Source: Clostridiales bacterium (GTDB lineage: Bacteria > Bacillota > Clostridia > Oscillospirales > Oscillospiraceae). From it: 51,035 bases of DNA. The stretch is taken from contig JAAVHX010000008.1 of NCBI GenBank assembly GCA_014799475.1, forward strand, positions 82,677 through 133,711, given 5' to 3'. The translations under genes were made by a program, and so were the position numbers. Below, one piece after another: positions 23,448 to 35,401 of the stretch. The notes under the pieces were generated by a model. It was not told where the DNA came from. It did no database searches and saw only the letters and a program-made list of their open reading frames with translations. Numbering within the stretch: position 1 is the stretch's first letter; each line of letters opens with the position of its first letter.

Positions 23448-23528
23448 CAAAAAGAGCTCTAAACTCGCTTCCAAAGCATTGCGTAAATGTTAGATATTAA
23501 CCCGGTGACGAGACAGGAGAAAACTTTT

Positions 23529-23741
23529 ATGCAGGAAGAGCACATCAAAATCAATACAGAATTTATCCGTCTGGACGCCCTTTTGAAGTTCGCCGGACTG
23601 GTGGAGACAGGGGGCGAGGCCAAGCTGGCCATCCAGGACGGCGAGGTCACCGTGAACGGCGAGCCCTGCACCATGCGGGGGAAGAAGCTGCGCCCCGGGG
23701 ACCGGGCGGAGCTGGACGGCCGGACGCTGGTGGTGGAATGA
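23529..23741 (+). CDS. yaaA: S4-domain RNA-binding protein YaaA/RlbA
   Basis: A 70-aa protein that is essentially one S4 fold ([34 protein letters not shown] ... [13 protein letters not shown]). The ATG at 23529 has AGGAG upstream. This gene stands between dnaN and recF in most Firmicutes, and its product is thought to act in ribosome assembly. The recF start overlaps its stop (ATGA), giving translational coupling. Confidence 0.93.
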   Translation: MQEEHIKINTEFIRLDALLKFAGLVETGGEAKLAIQDGEVTVNGEPCTMRGKKLRPGDRAELDGRTLVVE

Positions 23742-24856
23742 CCGTCGACCAGATCACCCTGGACTTCTTCCGCAGCTATGTCCACGGGGAGGCCCAGTTT
23801 CACCCCGGCGTGAACGTCATCGTGGGGGAGAACGCCCAGGGCAAGACAAACCTGTTGGAGGCCATCGCCTACCTGTCCTCCGCCTCCTCCCACCGGGCCC
23901 GGTATGACCGGGAGCTGATCCGGCACGGCGTGGACCACGCGTTTATCAAAGGAAAGGTCACCAGCCGGGGACGGGAGCTTGTCCTGGAGGCCGGCCTTCA
24001 CCGGGGGGCGCGGCGTCAGCTGCGCTCCAACGGGGTGAAACTGAAAACAGCGAGTGAACTTTCCGGATTATTAAACACTGTGTTGTTTTGTCCGGAGGAT
24101 TTGTACCTCATCCGGGAGGGGGCGGAAGCGAGGCGGCGGTTCCTGGACAGCTGTATCTGCCAGCTCCGGCCCCGGTACGCCCAGGCGCTGGCGGAGTACA
24201 AGCGGCTGTACCAGCACAAGACCCGGATCTTAAAGGACAGCGAGCAGTATCCCGGCCTGCTGGACACGCTGGACGACTTTTCCCTGCGCATGGCCCAGTG
24301 CGGGGCGGTGCTGATCCACTATCGGGCCCACTTTGTGAAACGCCTGGTGGAGACGGCCCCCGCCATCCACGCCGACTGCTCCGGGGGACGGGAGAAGCTG
24401 GCCCTGCGGTATGAGACGGTGTCCACCGTCACCGACCCGGAGGCCAGCCCGAAAGCCCTCCTGCCCCAGCTCTTGGCCCACCAGGAGGCCCATCGAGATG
24501 CAGAGGTCGCATCTCGTACCTGCCTGTCCGGCCCCCATAAGGACGAGCTGGTGGTGGAGATCGACGGAAATTTGGCGAAAGCCTACGCCTCCCAGGGCCA
24601 GACCCGTACAGCGGCGCTGGCGCTGAAGCTGGCGGCCCGGGACATTTTCCGTCAGGAGACGGAGGAGTGGCCGGTGCTGCTGCTGGACGATGTGCTCAGC
24701 GAGCTGGACGCCCGACGGCAGGAATTCGTGCTCAACCGCATCACCTCCGGCCAGGTGTTCATCACCTGCTGCGAGGAGGAAAAGCTGGCAAAATTGAGAG
24801 ATGGCAAGGCGTTTTATGTAAAAGGCGGAACGCTGACGGACTGTTCAGCGCTCTAA
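23738..24856 (+). CDS. recF: DNA replication and repair protein RecF
   Basis: A 372-aa SMC-like ATPase. Walker [14 protein letters not shown] (about residues 31-43), signature region ([17 protein letters not shown]) and Walker B ([16 protein letters not shown]) are all present. RecF helps load RecA onto gapped DNA with RecO and RecR. It starts within the yaaA stop and ends 12 bases inside the convergent gene at 24845. Confidence 0.96.
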   Translation: MTVDQITLDFFRSYVHGEAQFHPGVNVIVGENAQGKTNLLEAIAYLSSASSHRARYDRELIRHGVDHAFIKGKVTSRGRELVLEAGLHRGARRQLRSNGVKLKTASELSGLLNTVLFCPEDLYLIREGAEARRRFLDSCICQLRPRYAQALAEYKRLYQHKTRILKDSEQYPGLLDTLDDFSLRMAQCGAVLIHYRAHFVKRLVETAPAIHADCSGGREKLALRYETVSTVTDPEASPKALLPQLLAHQEAHRDAEVASRTCLSGPHKDELVVEIDGNLAKAYASQGQTRTAALALKLAARDIFRQETEEWPVLLLDDVLSELDARRQEFVLNRITSGQVFITCCEEEKLAKLRDGKAFYVKGGTLTDCSAL

Positions 24857-25123
24857 AATGCAGAAGGCCCCCAGCTTCAAGCCCATGGCAAGCCCTTTGT
24901 GGAACGCGGCGATATGCTCCCAGCCCTCCGCTTCCTCGCGGCCTTCAAGATACTGTTCCAACCGGGGAAGCTGGTCGTCACTCAATATTTCCCGCAGTTT
25001 TCGTTCCAGCGCTTGACTGCCGCGGATAGCGCTGTGGAGGTTTTGGACGTCGTCCCCAATCAGATATGAATCGCTCCCGGTGGACATGGCGCAGTTGTAG
25101 AGGCTTGATAATATATGGTTCAA
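24845..25123 (-). CDS. DUF6809-like small protein
   Basis: A 92-aa protein starting at TTG (25123), with GGAG 8 bases upstream; no better start exists. It is helical and ends with [24 protein letters not shown], a pattern I associate with short Clostridia proteins of the DUF6809 type (…F..GFxLGAxLM). Function unknown. It overlaps the recF 3' end by 12 bases on the opposite strand. A perfect sigma-A promoter with a palindromic operator in its spacer drives it, and it is divergent from an XRE regulator, so expression is probably repressed in most conditions. Confidence 0.65.
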   Translation of the reverse strand: MNHILSSLYNCAMSTGSDSYLIGDDVQNLHSAIRGSQALERKLREILSDDQLPRLEQYLEGREEAEGWEHIAAFHKGLAMGLKLGAFCILER

Positions 25124-25140
25124 AGTAATCACTCCATTTC

Positions 25141-25185
25141 TGCCTATATGGGCATAATTATAATATGCCTGTTTGGGCATGTCAA
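25141..25185 (-). promoter_or_regulatory. Promoter of the DUF6809-like gene with twin operators
   Basis: Minus strand: TTGACA (25185-25180), 17-nt spacer, TATAAT (25162-25157), a perfect sigma-A promoter. Two 14-bp dyads TGCC-TNTNTG-GGCA lie at 25141-25154 and 25166-25179. The second fills the spacer and the first covers the start region. Centre-to-centre spacing is 25 bp. The divergent XRE protein is the obvious ligand. Confidence 0.8.
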
Positions 25186-25201
25186 GAGAGAAGTGAAGTT
25201 T

Positions 25202-25450
25202 TTGGATATTTTTTCGGCTAGACTTCGTGAGTTAAGAAAAGCAAAGAAATGGACGCAGGAAGAAGCGGCAAAACAATTTGACGTACCATTACGCACTTAT
25301 TGCCGCTATGAATCTGGTGAAAGGGAAACTCCATTCCCTATTGCAGTACGGATTGCTGACGTTTTTCAAGTCTCTCTTGATTACCTGGCAGGCCGGACCA
25401 ATCAGCGGGAAAGGCAGGCGCTGGGGGTGGACGGCGGAGATCCCCAGTGA
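25202..25450 (+). CDS. XRE-family helix-turn-helix regulator
   Basis: A small Cro/CI-type regulator (DIFSARLRELRKAKKWTQEEAAKQFDVPLRTYCRYESGERETPFPIAVRIADVFQVSLDYLAG). The start is uncertain: TTG at 25202 gives the usual N-terminus just before the first helix, and GTG at 25193 is the alternative. It is divergent from the DUF6809-like gene across twin TGCC/GGCA dyads and probably autoregulates and represses that gene. The N-terminal half is more AT-rich than the flanking chromosome. Confidence 0.8.
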   Translation: MDIFSARLRELRKAKKWTQEEAAKQFDVPLRTYCRYESGERETPFPIAVRIADVFQVSLDYLAGRTNQRERQALGVDGGDPQ

Positions 25451-25454
25451 CCGC

Positions 25455-25786
25455 ACATAAGCGGCAGCACAAATAGGGGGGGATCAGTCCCGGCCCCGCG
25501 CGCCGGAAAGCCATCTCCGCGCCGGAAGCGGCGGGCCCTTCGCTCTTGGGGGTCCTTAGGGGGTGGCCAGCCTATGGACACGGCTATTGAGCGAGCTTTT
25601 TCTCCGGGAATGGCCGGCCAGGGCCTCTCTACGAAACAGCTCTAGGCTACGGGGCGCTGGAGAGCTGTTTCTTTGTTCGACCCTGACCGGCCATCCCCGA
25701 CCTGCGCGGTTCGGGCCGTGTCCATCCGGCGGCCCACCCCTTAAGCATTCTCTTTGGGTACTTTCTCTCATGTGAGAGAAAGTACC
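25455..25786. repeat. Composite interspersed repeat, copy A, with nested palindrome
   Basis: No gene in 25451-25825. The head (GCGGCAGCACAAATAGGG), a middle (GCGCCGGAAG ... CCCTTCG ... GGGGGTCCTTAGGGGG) and a tail palindrome correspond in order to 46415-46635. Inside, at 25610-25694, is a nested palindrome: outer arms ATGGCCGGCCAGGG / CCCTGACCGGCCAT and inner arms GAAACAGCTCT (25633-25643) / AGAGCTGTTTC (25661-25671). Its loop matches that of the palindrome at 31949-32046. The tail is an AT-rich hairpin, 25757-25786. Confidence 0.75.
25757..25786. repeat. AT-rich hairpin family member 2
   Basis: GGTACTTTCTCTC-ATGT-GAGAGAAAGTACC, a perfect 13-bp stem, 40 bases before remB. Confidence 0.8.
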
Positions 25787-25825
25787 TCGCCGAAGGCTTG
25801 ACGGCCTTCCAATGGAGGTAAAACA

Positions 25826-26095
25826 ATGTATTTGCATCTTGGCCAAAACGTCATGGTACGCCATCAGGACGTGATCGGCGTATTCGACCTGGACAACACC
25901 ACCTGGTCCTTCCGCACCCGCCGGTTCCTGGAGCGGGCGGAGCAGGAGGGCCGCGTGGTGGCGGTGGGCGACGACCTGCCCCGCTCCTTCGTCCTCACCC
26001 AGGAGGGGGACGGCCCGCCCACGGTATATATCACCCAGCTTGCCCCGGCCACCCTGCAAAGGCGGGCCGAAGGCGGCGCGATTTTTGATAACTGA
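25826..26095 (+). CDS. remB: Extracellular matrix regulator RemB (DUF370)
   Basis: An 89-aa protein with the RemA/RemB-type DUF370 core (MYLHLGQNVMVRHQDVIGVFDLDNTTWSFRTRRFLERAEQEGRVVAVGDDLPRSFVL). In Bacillus the gene sits between recF and gyrB, as here, and RemB is linked to biofilm matrix gene control. GGAGG precedes the ATG. Probably co-transcribed with gyrB 23 bases downstream. Confidence 0.93.
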   Translation: MYLHLGQNVMVRHQDVIGVFDLDNTTWSFRTRRFLERAEQEGRVVAVGDDLPRSFVLTQEGDGPPTVYITQLAPATLQRRAEGGAIFDN

Positions 26096-26115
26096 GCATA
26101 AAACCATGGAGGTAA

Positions 26116-28074
<1,959 letters not shown>

Positions 28075-28088
28075 GGAGGTGACGCCAT

Positions 28089-30641
<2,553 letters not shown>

Positions 30642-30712
30642 ATGAAAACCGTTACCCTATACACCGATGGCGCCTGCTCCGGCAACCCCGGCCCTGGGGG
30701 CTGGGGGGCCGT
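30642..30712 (+). pseudogene. Truncated duplicate of the rnhA 5' end
   Basis: The 71 bases after the gyrA stop encode [20 protein letters not shown] plus WGA, matching residues 1-23 of the intact rnhA at 30854 with only synonymous differences. The frame then enters an unrelated hairpin-rich insert. An in-frame stop comes at 30855-30857, so no RNase H is made from here. Confidence 0.9.
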
Positions 30713-30840
30713 TTCCCCAAAAAATGCTTCGCATTTTCCGGGGGCCCCTTTTGATTTCATGTTCCGCCGGGCGGAAATAAATTCCGCCCAGGCGGCGCGC
30801 CACTCGGCGCGCGCGCTGCCGCGCGTACAGGATGGCCCCC
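30713..30840. repeat. Hairpin-rich insert separating two rnhA 5' copies
   Basis: Three successive palindromes: AAAATGC-TTC-GCATTTT inside an outer GGCC..CCCC / GGGGGCCCC arrangement (about 30706-30748), GGGCGGAA-ATAAA-TTCCGCCC (about 30768-30793), and a GGCGCGCC/GCGCGCG tract. The insert ends with CAGGATGGCCCCC, the reverse complement of the rnhA bases that should have followed the truncated copy. The GGGGGCCCC end motif is shared with the parS-linked repeats. Confidence 0.7.
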
Positions 30841-30853
30841 ATTGGAGTGTGTT

Positions 30854-31291
30854 ATGAAAACAGTCACCTTATACACCGACGGCGCCTGCTCCGGCAATCC
30901 CGGCCCCGGGGGCTGGGGGGCCATCCTGATGTACGGCTCCCACAAGAGGGAGCTCAGCGGCGGCGAACGCAATACCACCAACAACCGCATGGAGCTGACG
31001 GCGGTGATCCGCGGCCTGGAGGCCCTCAACGAGCCCTGTATCGTGGAGCTCTACTCCGACTCCAAGTATGTCATTGACGCGCTGGAAAAGGGCTGGGCCC
31101 GTGGCTGGAAGGCCCGTGGCTGGGTGAAGGCCGACAAGAAGCCCGCGTTGAACCCCGACCTGTGGGATCGTCTGCTGGCGCTGTGCGCCAAGCATACCGT
31201 CAAGCTCCACTGGGTCAAGGGCCACGCCACGAACCCCTATAACAACCGCTGTGACGAATTGGCGGTAGGGGAGTGGCAGAAATTAAAATAA
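30854..31291 (+). CDS. rnhA: Ribonuclease HI
   Basis: A 145-aa protein with the complete RNase HI active site: [15 protein letters not shown] (first Asp), [10 protein letters not shown] (Glu), [11 protein letters not shown] (Asp) and CDELA (last Asp), plus the basic handle region ([15 protein letters not shown]). GGAG precedes the ATG at 30854. It removes RNA from RNA-DNA hybrids. It stands just downstream of gyrA, separated by a partial copy of its own 5' end. Confidence 0.96.
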   Translation: MKTVTLYTDGACSGNPGPGGWGAILMYGSHKRELSGGERNTTNNRMELTAVIRGLEALNEPCIVELYSDSKYVIDALEKGWARGWKARGWVKADKKPALNPDLWDRLLALCAKHTVKLHWVKGHATNPYNNRCDELAVGEWQKLK

Positions 31292-31310
31292 ATTAAAGGG
31301 GGATACCGTT

Positions 31311-31466
31311 ATGGATGAGGTCGCGTTCGACAAAGCGTTTTCTGAGTATTTGAACGACGATTCGTTTATCAAGGCCAATGATTGCATCTATGACCTTGCC
31401 CGGGCCGCGTTCGTTGCCGGCTGGAAAGCGGCGATCAGTTCGGTGCAGGCAGAATCAGAAAAGTAA
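31311..31466 (+). CDS. Small acidic protein, paralogue of the ORF at 31747
   Basis: 51 aa: MDEVAFDKAFSEYLNDDSF at the start, then IYDLARAAFVAGWKAA and a short tail. AAAGGGGG lies about 9 bases before the ATG. It shares the pattern F-D-K-A-x-S-x-[YF]-L-[ND]-D plus IYxLxRxAFxxGWKAA with the 52-aa product of 31747-31905. I do not recognise the family. Because it ends on a strong terminator 20 bases after rnhA, it is probably translated from the gyrase/rnhA transcript or its own. Confidence 0.65.
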   Translation: MDEVAFDKAFSEYLNDDSFIKANDCIYDLARAAFVAGWKAAISSVQAESEK

Positions 31467-31504
31467 GCAACAAGCCCCTCCCGCCTGGGAGGGGCTTGTT
31501 GCTT
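31465..31504. terminator. Long perfect hairpin between convergent genes
   Basis: An 18-bp perfect stem (31465-31482 with 31487-31504), loop GCCT. It starts in the stop codon of the small ORF and ends in the stop region of the ribbon-helix-helix gene. There is no clear T-tract, but the stem is exceptionally stable. Confidence 0.75.
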
Positions 31505-31658
31505 AGCTTGACTTCTTCTCCAGCCGATCCAAATGCTCACGCAGCACCAGGTTGATGTAGCTGGATACGGAGCGGTCTTGATATTCGGCCAGTTCCTTTA
31601 TTTTTTCTAGTATAGGATCATCTATTGTGATACTGATTCGTGTTTTTAGTGGTTTCAT
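31503..31658 (-). CDS. CopG-like ribbon-helix-helix protein
   Basis: 51 aa from the ATG at 31658 (MKPLKTRISITIDDPILEKI ... EYQDRSVSSYINLVLREHLDRLEKK), a single ribbon-helix-helix domain like CopG-type antitoxins or autoregulators. GGTGATAAG precedes the start. No toxin gene is adjacent in the same direction. The gene lies between two paralogous small ORFs on the other strand. It is more AT-rich than the surrounding chromosome. Confidence 0.75.
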   Translation of the reverse strand: MKPLKTRISITIDDPILEKIKELAEYQDRSVSSYINLVLREHLDRLEKKSS

Positions 31659-31746
31659 CTTATCACCCACGCATAGAATATCACTTTTTAATATTGAGTA
31701 TTGACTTATCATATTAAAGGACATAAAATATGATTGAGGTAATATT

Positions 31747-31905
31747 ATGAATGAACTGGAATTTGACAAAGCCTTATCCGATTTTCTGGATGATGAGCAG
31801 TGTGAAACATCCAGCGAGGCGATCTATCAATTGATCCGCGGGGCGTTTGCGACCGGGTGGAAAGCGGCGCGCCAGGCGCGGGCGGTGGACAGCGCCGTGG
31901 TTTAG
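31747..31905 (+). CDS. Small acidic protein, paralogue of the ORF at 31311
   Basis: 52 aa: MNELEFDKALSDFLDDEQCE, then AIYQLIRGAFATGWKAA and an Ala/Arg/Val tail. The ribosome-binding site GAGG lies 7 bases before the ATG. The upstream 80 bases are AT-rich and probably hold the promoter shared with, and divergent from, the ribbon-helix-helix gene. Conservation of the two paralogues at protein level (FDKAxSxxL..D, IYxLxRxAFxxGWKAA) supports both as real genes. Function unknown. Confidence 0.65.
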   Translation: MNELEFDKALSDFLDDEQCETSSEAIYQLIRGAFATGWKAARQARAVDSAVV

Positions 31906-31911
31906 TGATGG

Positions 31912-32046
31912 CATATAAGCGGCGGCGCCAGCAGAGGTGATGTGCAGTGGGGAAAGGGCTGGCCGGGGTCGAACGAAGAAACAACTCTCCAGCGCCCTGT
32001 AGCCTAGAGTTGTTTCGCAGAGAGACCCCCGGCCAGCTCTTTCCCC
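31912..32046. repeat. Nested palindromic repeat, copy C
   Basis: Outer arms 31949-31970 and 32024-32046 (GGGGAAAGGGCTGGCC.. with complement) enclose inner arms GAAACAACTCT (31978-31988) and AGAGTTGTTTC (32006-32016). Compared with 25610-25694 it is inverted. The inner arm differs by a compensated G:C to A:T pair, the outer arms differ throughout yet still pair, and the loop (CCAGCGCCC-N-GTAGCCT) is conserved. Confidence 0.8.
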
Positions 32047-32061
32047 TGGCAGCGTAAAAGA

Positions 32062-32088
32062 ACCCCCCCGTCTTTCGACGGGGGGCCT
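32062..32088 (-). terminator. Intrinsic terminator downstream of aspS
   Basis: On the minus strand GCCCCCCGTC-GAAA-GACGGGGGG is followed by TTCTTTT. It is separated from aspS by a repeat and a copy of the aspS 3' end. Confidence 0.75.
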
Positions 32089-32093
32089 GTTTT

Positions 32094-32126
32094 ACTCTTC
32101 TTCCGTTGCCGTACAGGCAATGTCGT
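32094..32126 (-). pseudogene. Duplicate of the last ~30 bases of aspS
   Basis: The bases encode the aspS C-terminal peptide ACTATEEE plus stop and match 32247-32279 with about four differences. It lies beyond an inserted repeat (32124-32231), so the aspS end exists twice, on either side of the repeat. Confidence 0.75.
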
Positions 32127-32231
32127 CGGAACAAGCTCCATATCCTTCGCTTCCGCCTTCGGCGAAAGCTCACTCATTTCGCTGTTCCTCCTCTCCCCAT
32201 AAAGCCTGAGGGGCGGCTTTATGGGGGCCCC
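32124..32231. repeat. parS-linked repeat family, copy R1 (lacks parS)
   Basis: CGTCGGAACAAGCTCC, then CATATCC, CGCTTCCGCC, GGCGAAAGCTCACTC, CCTCCTCTCCCC, a hairpin CCCATAAAGCC/GGCTTTATGGG and the terminal GGGGGCCCC. It matches 45080-45253 closely but has no parS at its left edge. Confidence 0.75.
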
Positions 32232-32246
32232 ATGATGGGCGCTTGG

Positions 32247-34025
32247 TTATTCTTCTTCTGTCGCCGTGCAGGCAATGTTCAGTTCATCCAGCTGTTTCTG
32301 CTCCACGGTGCTGGGCGCGCCCATCATCAGATCCTGGGCCCGCTGGTTCATGGGGAAGGGGATGACCTCCCGGATGGACTCCTCGCCGGTGAGCAGCATA
32401 ATCATGCGGTCAACGCCGGGGGCGGCGCCCGCGTGGGGGGGCGCGCCGTAGGTGAACGCGTTATACATGGCGGGGAACTTGGCCTTCACGTCGTCCTCAC
32501 CCAGCCGCACCAGCTCGAAGGCTTTCACCATAATTTCAGGGTCGTGGTTGCGCACCGCGCCGGAGGCGGTCTCGTAGCCGTTGCACACCAGGTCGTACTG
32601 GAACGCGGTGATGGTCAGGGGATCCACCTCGCCCGCCGCCGCTTTCTTCAAAATATCCAGTCCGCCGTTGGGCATGGAGAAGGGGTTGTGGCAGAACTCC
32701 AGCTCGCCGCTCTCCTCGCCGATCTCGTACATGGGGAAGTCCACGATCCAGCAGAACTGATACTGTTCCTTGTCCATGTGGTTGGGGCAGAACGCGCCCA
32801 GCTTGGAGCGCAGCACGCCTGCGGTTTTCTGGGCCACGGCCAGCTTGCCCGCCGTCAGCCCCACGAAGCAGCCGGGTGTCAGGCCCAGGGCCTCCACCAC
32901 CTGCTCCTTGATGGGCTGGACGAACTTGGCGATGCCGCCCACGATCTCCCGGTTCTCGTCGTAGCGGAACCAGTAGGCTTTCTCCCCGGCCTGTACCTCC
33001 ACGTCGGCGCACAGCTTGTCGATCTGCTTGCGGGTACCCTCGAACCCGGTGACCACCACGGCCTTGACGGTGTTTCCCTCAAAGGGCCCGAAGCCGCACC
33101 CGGCCAGGGGGGCGGTGGCGTCCTGGATGAGGAGGTCGATGCGCAGGTCGGGCTTGTCGGTGCCGTAGAGCTCCATGGCATCGTTGAACTTGATGCGGCG
33201 GAAGGGGGCGGGGGTCACCCGGTCGTAGACGCCGAACTTCTCAAACACGGGCACCAGCACCCGCTCCAGCACGGACAGCACGTCGTCCTGGGTGGCGAAG
33301 GACATCTCCATGTCCAGCTGGTAGAACTCGCCGGGGGTGCGGTCGCCCCGGGCGTCCTCGTCCCGGAAGCAGGGGGCGATTTGGAAGTACTTGTCGAAGC
33401 CGGAGGCCATCAGGAGCTGCTTGAACTGCTGGGGGGCCTGGGGCAGGGCGTAGAACTTGCCGGGGTGCTTGCGGGAGGGGACGAGGTAGTCCCGGGCGCC
33501 CTCGGGGGAGGAGGCGGTGAGGATAGGGGTGGTGATTTCCAGGAAGCCCTCGCCGATCATGGCGGCGCGGAGGGCGGCCACCACGTTGGAGCGCAGGATG
33601 ATGTTGCTCTTGACCTCCGGGTTGCGCAGGTCGAGGTAGCGGTATTTCAGCCGGGTGGCTTCGTCGGCCTCCCGGGAGCGGTTGATGGGGAAGGGCAGCT
33701 CGTTGTGGCGGCAGCGGCCCAGCACCTCGATCTTGGAGGGCACGACCTCGATGTCGCCGGTGGGCAGCTTGGGGTTCTTGCTGTCCCGCTCCCGGACGAT
33801 GCCCTCCACCGAGATGGTGGACTCCTTGTTCAGCTCCTTGACGGCGGCCATCATGTCCTCGGTCTCAATGACCACCTGGGTGGTGCCATAGAAGTCCCGC
33901 AGGACCACGAAGGCCAGGTTCTGGCCCACCTCCCGGACGTTCTCCATCCAGCCGACCAGCTTGACCTGCTGGCCCACGTGTTCCATGCGCAGGTCATTGC
34001 AGGTGTGCGTGCGTGATTGAACCAT
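32247..34025 (-). CDS. aspS: Aspartyl-tRNA synthetase
   Basis: A 592-aa bacterial-type AspRS. The N-terminal OB-fold domain (VGQQVKLVGWMENVREVG ... FVVLRDFYGTTQVV) is followed by class II motif 2 (FRDEDARGDRTPGEFYQLDMEMSF), the GAD insertion domain and motif 3 (GAAPGVDRMIMLLTGEESIREVIPFP). Start chosen at the ATG at 34025, with GGAG 9 bases upstream. It charges tRNA-Asp. It lies downstream of hisS on the same strand, as in the classic hisS-aspS arrangement, but here a sigma/anti-sigma pair stands between them. Confidence 0.97.
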   Translation of the reverse strand: MVQSRTHTCNDLRMEHVGQQVKLVGWMENVREVGQNLAFVVLRDFYGTTQVVIETEDMMAAVKELNKESTISVEGIVRERDSKNPKLPTGDIEVVPSKIEVLGRCRHNELPFPINRSREADEATRLKYRYLDLRNPEVKSNIILRSNVVAALRAAMIGEGFLEITTPILTASSPEGARDYLVPSRKHPGKFYALPQAPQQFKQLLMASGFDKYFQIAPCFRDEDARGDRTPGEFYQLDMEMSFATQDDVLSVLERVLVPVFEKFGVYDRVTPAPFRRIKFNDAMELYGTDKPDLRIDLLIQDATAPLAGCGFGPFEGNTVKAVVVTGFEGTRKQIDKLCADVEVQAGEKAYWFRYDENREIVGGIAKFVQPIKEQVVEALGLTPGCFVGLTAGKLAVAQKTAGVLRSKLGAFCPNHMDKEQYQFCWIVDFPMYEIGEESGELEFCHNPFSMPNGGLDILKKAAAGEVDPLTITAFQYDLVCNGYETASGAVRNHDPEIMVKAFELVRLGEDDVKAKFPAMYNAFTYGAPPHAGAAPGVDRMIMLLTGEESIREVIPFPMNQRAQDLMMGAPSTVEQKQLDELNIACTATEEE

Positions 34026-34077
34026 TGAAATCAACTCCAATTTGTAATATTATGGTGTATAAATAACACTTGGTTTA

Positions 34078-34833
34078 TCATTTCTGGTGCTCGCCGTATT
34101 CTTGAATGACCTCTGCCAGCGTGTCAAACAGGGCGCTGTCTGTTTGATAGACGAAAAAGCCGGGCAGGGTATCCCACGAGGTGTAAACGGTCATCTGGCC
34201 CAGGCTGTCAAGGCCGACGGAGATGACCGTTTGGTGCTCCTGGGTAAACACAGAGAGGTGGAGCGAGTAGACGGATTTCCCATTTACATAGTCCTGAGGG
34301 AATGGGGTGTAATTGCGCAGGTTGCCCAGGCTGGCCCGGTAGGAGCTTTTATTCAGGGCGTCCAGGATGAGCTGTGCGGCAGGGTCGCCGCTGTCGACCT
34401 CATCCAGAACCCAAAATTCCCAGTAGTCCCAGTCTGAAGGGATCTCCCCTTTGCCGAGATAGGGGCGCATATTGGTGAGATTGCCGGAGACCGCCACCAT
34501 CTCGTCCGTCCCCGCAAGGCTGCCCCAGCTCCTGGGCCTGGTGTACCACAGGCAGAGCAGAACGATGACCGCCAGCGCCGCCCCGATTCCGATGAGGATA
34601 TTCCGTCTTTTCCGCCGCTGCTTTTCCCGGCGCACCCGGATTTTGTCCAGCACCTGCTGGGTATCCTCGTCCACGGGCAGGGACACCGGGACGCGCATCT
34701 TCCGCAGTTCCTCCCGGCACTCGGGGCAGTCCGCCAGGTGCTTACGCACCAGTTCGGCCGTCTCCTCGCTGACCGCGTTGTCCTCATACAGGGGAAGGAG
34801 GTCCCGAATGACTCCGCAATTAATTTCCTTCAT
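34078..34833 (-). CDS. Zinc-finger anti-sigma factor, membrane-anchored
   Basis: A 251-aa protein with the ZAS motif HLADCPEC (His32, Cys36, Cys39, and Cys6 near the start) in its cytoplasmic N-terminus. A basic stretch (RREKQRRKRR) and one transmembrane helix (NILIGIGAALAVIVLLCLWY, about 78-97) follow, then a ~150-residue extracytoplasmic domain of no recognised family (beta-rich, aromatic). It overlaps the ECF sigma gene upstream by 14 bases, so sigma and anti-sigma are coupled. It should hold the sigma factor inactive until an envelope signal is received. Confidence 0.9.
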   Translation of the reverse strand: MKEINCGVIRDLLPLYEDNAVSEETAELVRKHLADCPECREELRKMRVPVSLPVDEDTQQVLDKIRVRREKQRRKRRNILIGIGAALAVIVLLCLWYTRPRSWGSLAGTDEMVAVSGNLTNMRPYLGKGEIPSDWDYWEFWVLDEVDSGDPAAQLILDALNKSSYRASLGNLRNYTPFPQDYVNGKSVYSLHLSVFTQEHQTVISVGLDSLGQMTVYTSWDTLPGFFVYQTDSALFDTLAEVIQEYGEHQK

Positions 34834-35317
34834 GGTCTGTCGCCTCCATATGCTCAACAATCTGTAGCTTAGCCCGGTAGAAGGTCACCCGCGCCCAGTT
34901 GGCGCTCTTGCCGAACAGCCGCCCGATCTTCTCGTAGGGCAGCTCGCCGAACACCCGCAGGGAGAACACCTCTTTGTAGGGCTCCTCCATGGCGTGCAGG
35001 AATTGGTGGATGGCAAAGGCGCTCTCCTCGTCCTCAATCCGTTCCTCCATGCGCACGCTGTCCGGCAGTTCTTGTGGAAGTTCTTCCTGTGACAGGGTGC
35101 GCTTGTGGGCGCGGCAGTGGGAGTACCAGGCGTTGCGGGCGATGGTGAACAGCCAGGCACGGATGTCCTTGGAGCCGTCGAACCTGTCCAGGGCTTTCAG
35201 AGCCTTAAAGAAGGTGTCCTGGGCGATCTCCTCCGCCAGCGCCCCGTCCTGAGTCAGGCTGAGGGCGAAGCGGTACACGTCCCGGAAATACCGCTGGTAA
35301 ATCTCCTCAAACTCCAT
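34820..35317 (-). CDS. ECF-type RNA polymerase sigma factor
   Basis: A 165-aa protein with region 2 (EIYQRYFRDVYRFALSLTQDGALAEEIAQDTFFKALKALDRFDGSKDIRAWLFTIARNAW) and region 4 (LHAMEEPYKEVFSLRVFGELPYEKIGRLFGKSANWARVTFYRAK). This is the compact sigma-70 family group 4 layout. ATG preceded by GGAGG. Its partner is the overlapping anti-sigma gene. The regulon is not evident. Confidence 0.95.
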   Translation of the reverse strand: MEFEEIYQRYFRDVYRFALSLTQDGALAEEIAQDTFFKALKALDRFDGSKDIRAWLFTIARNAWYSHCRAHKRTLSQEELPQELPDSVRMEERIEDEESAFAIHQFLHAMEEPYKEVFSLRVFGELPYEKIGRLFGKSANWARVTFYRAKLQIVEHMEATDHEGN

Positions 35318-35401
35318 GGCTGTCCACCTCCTTTCACTCTACTAACGCGCAAGAGGCGGTTTTGTTACAGATTTTTTCGCATATTTTTGGCGGGAGGGTA
35401 T

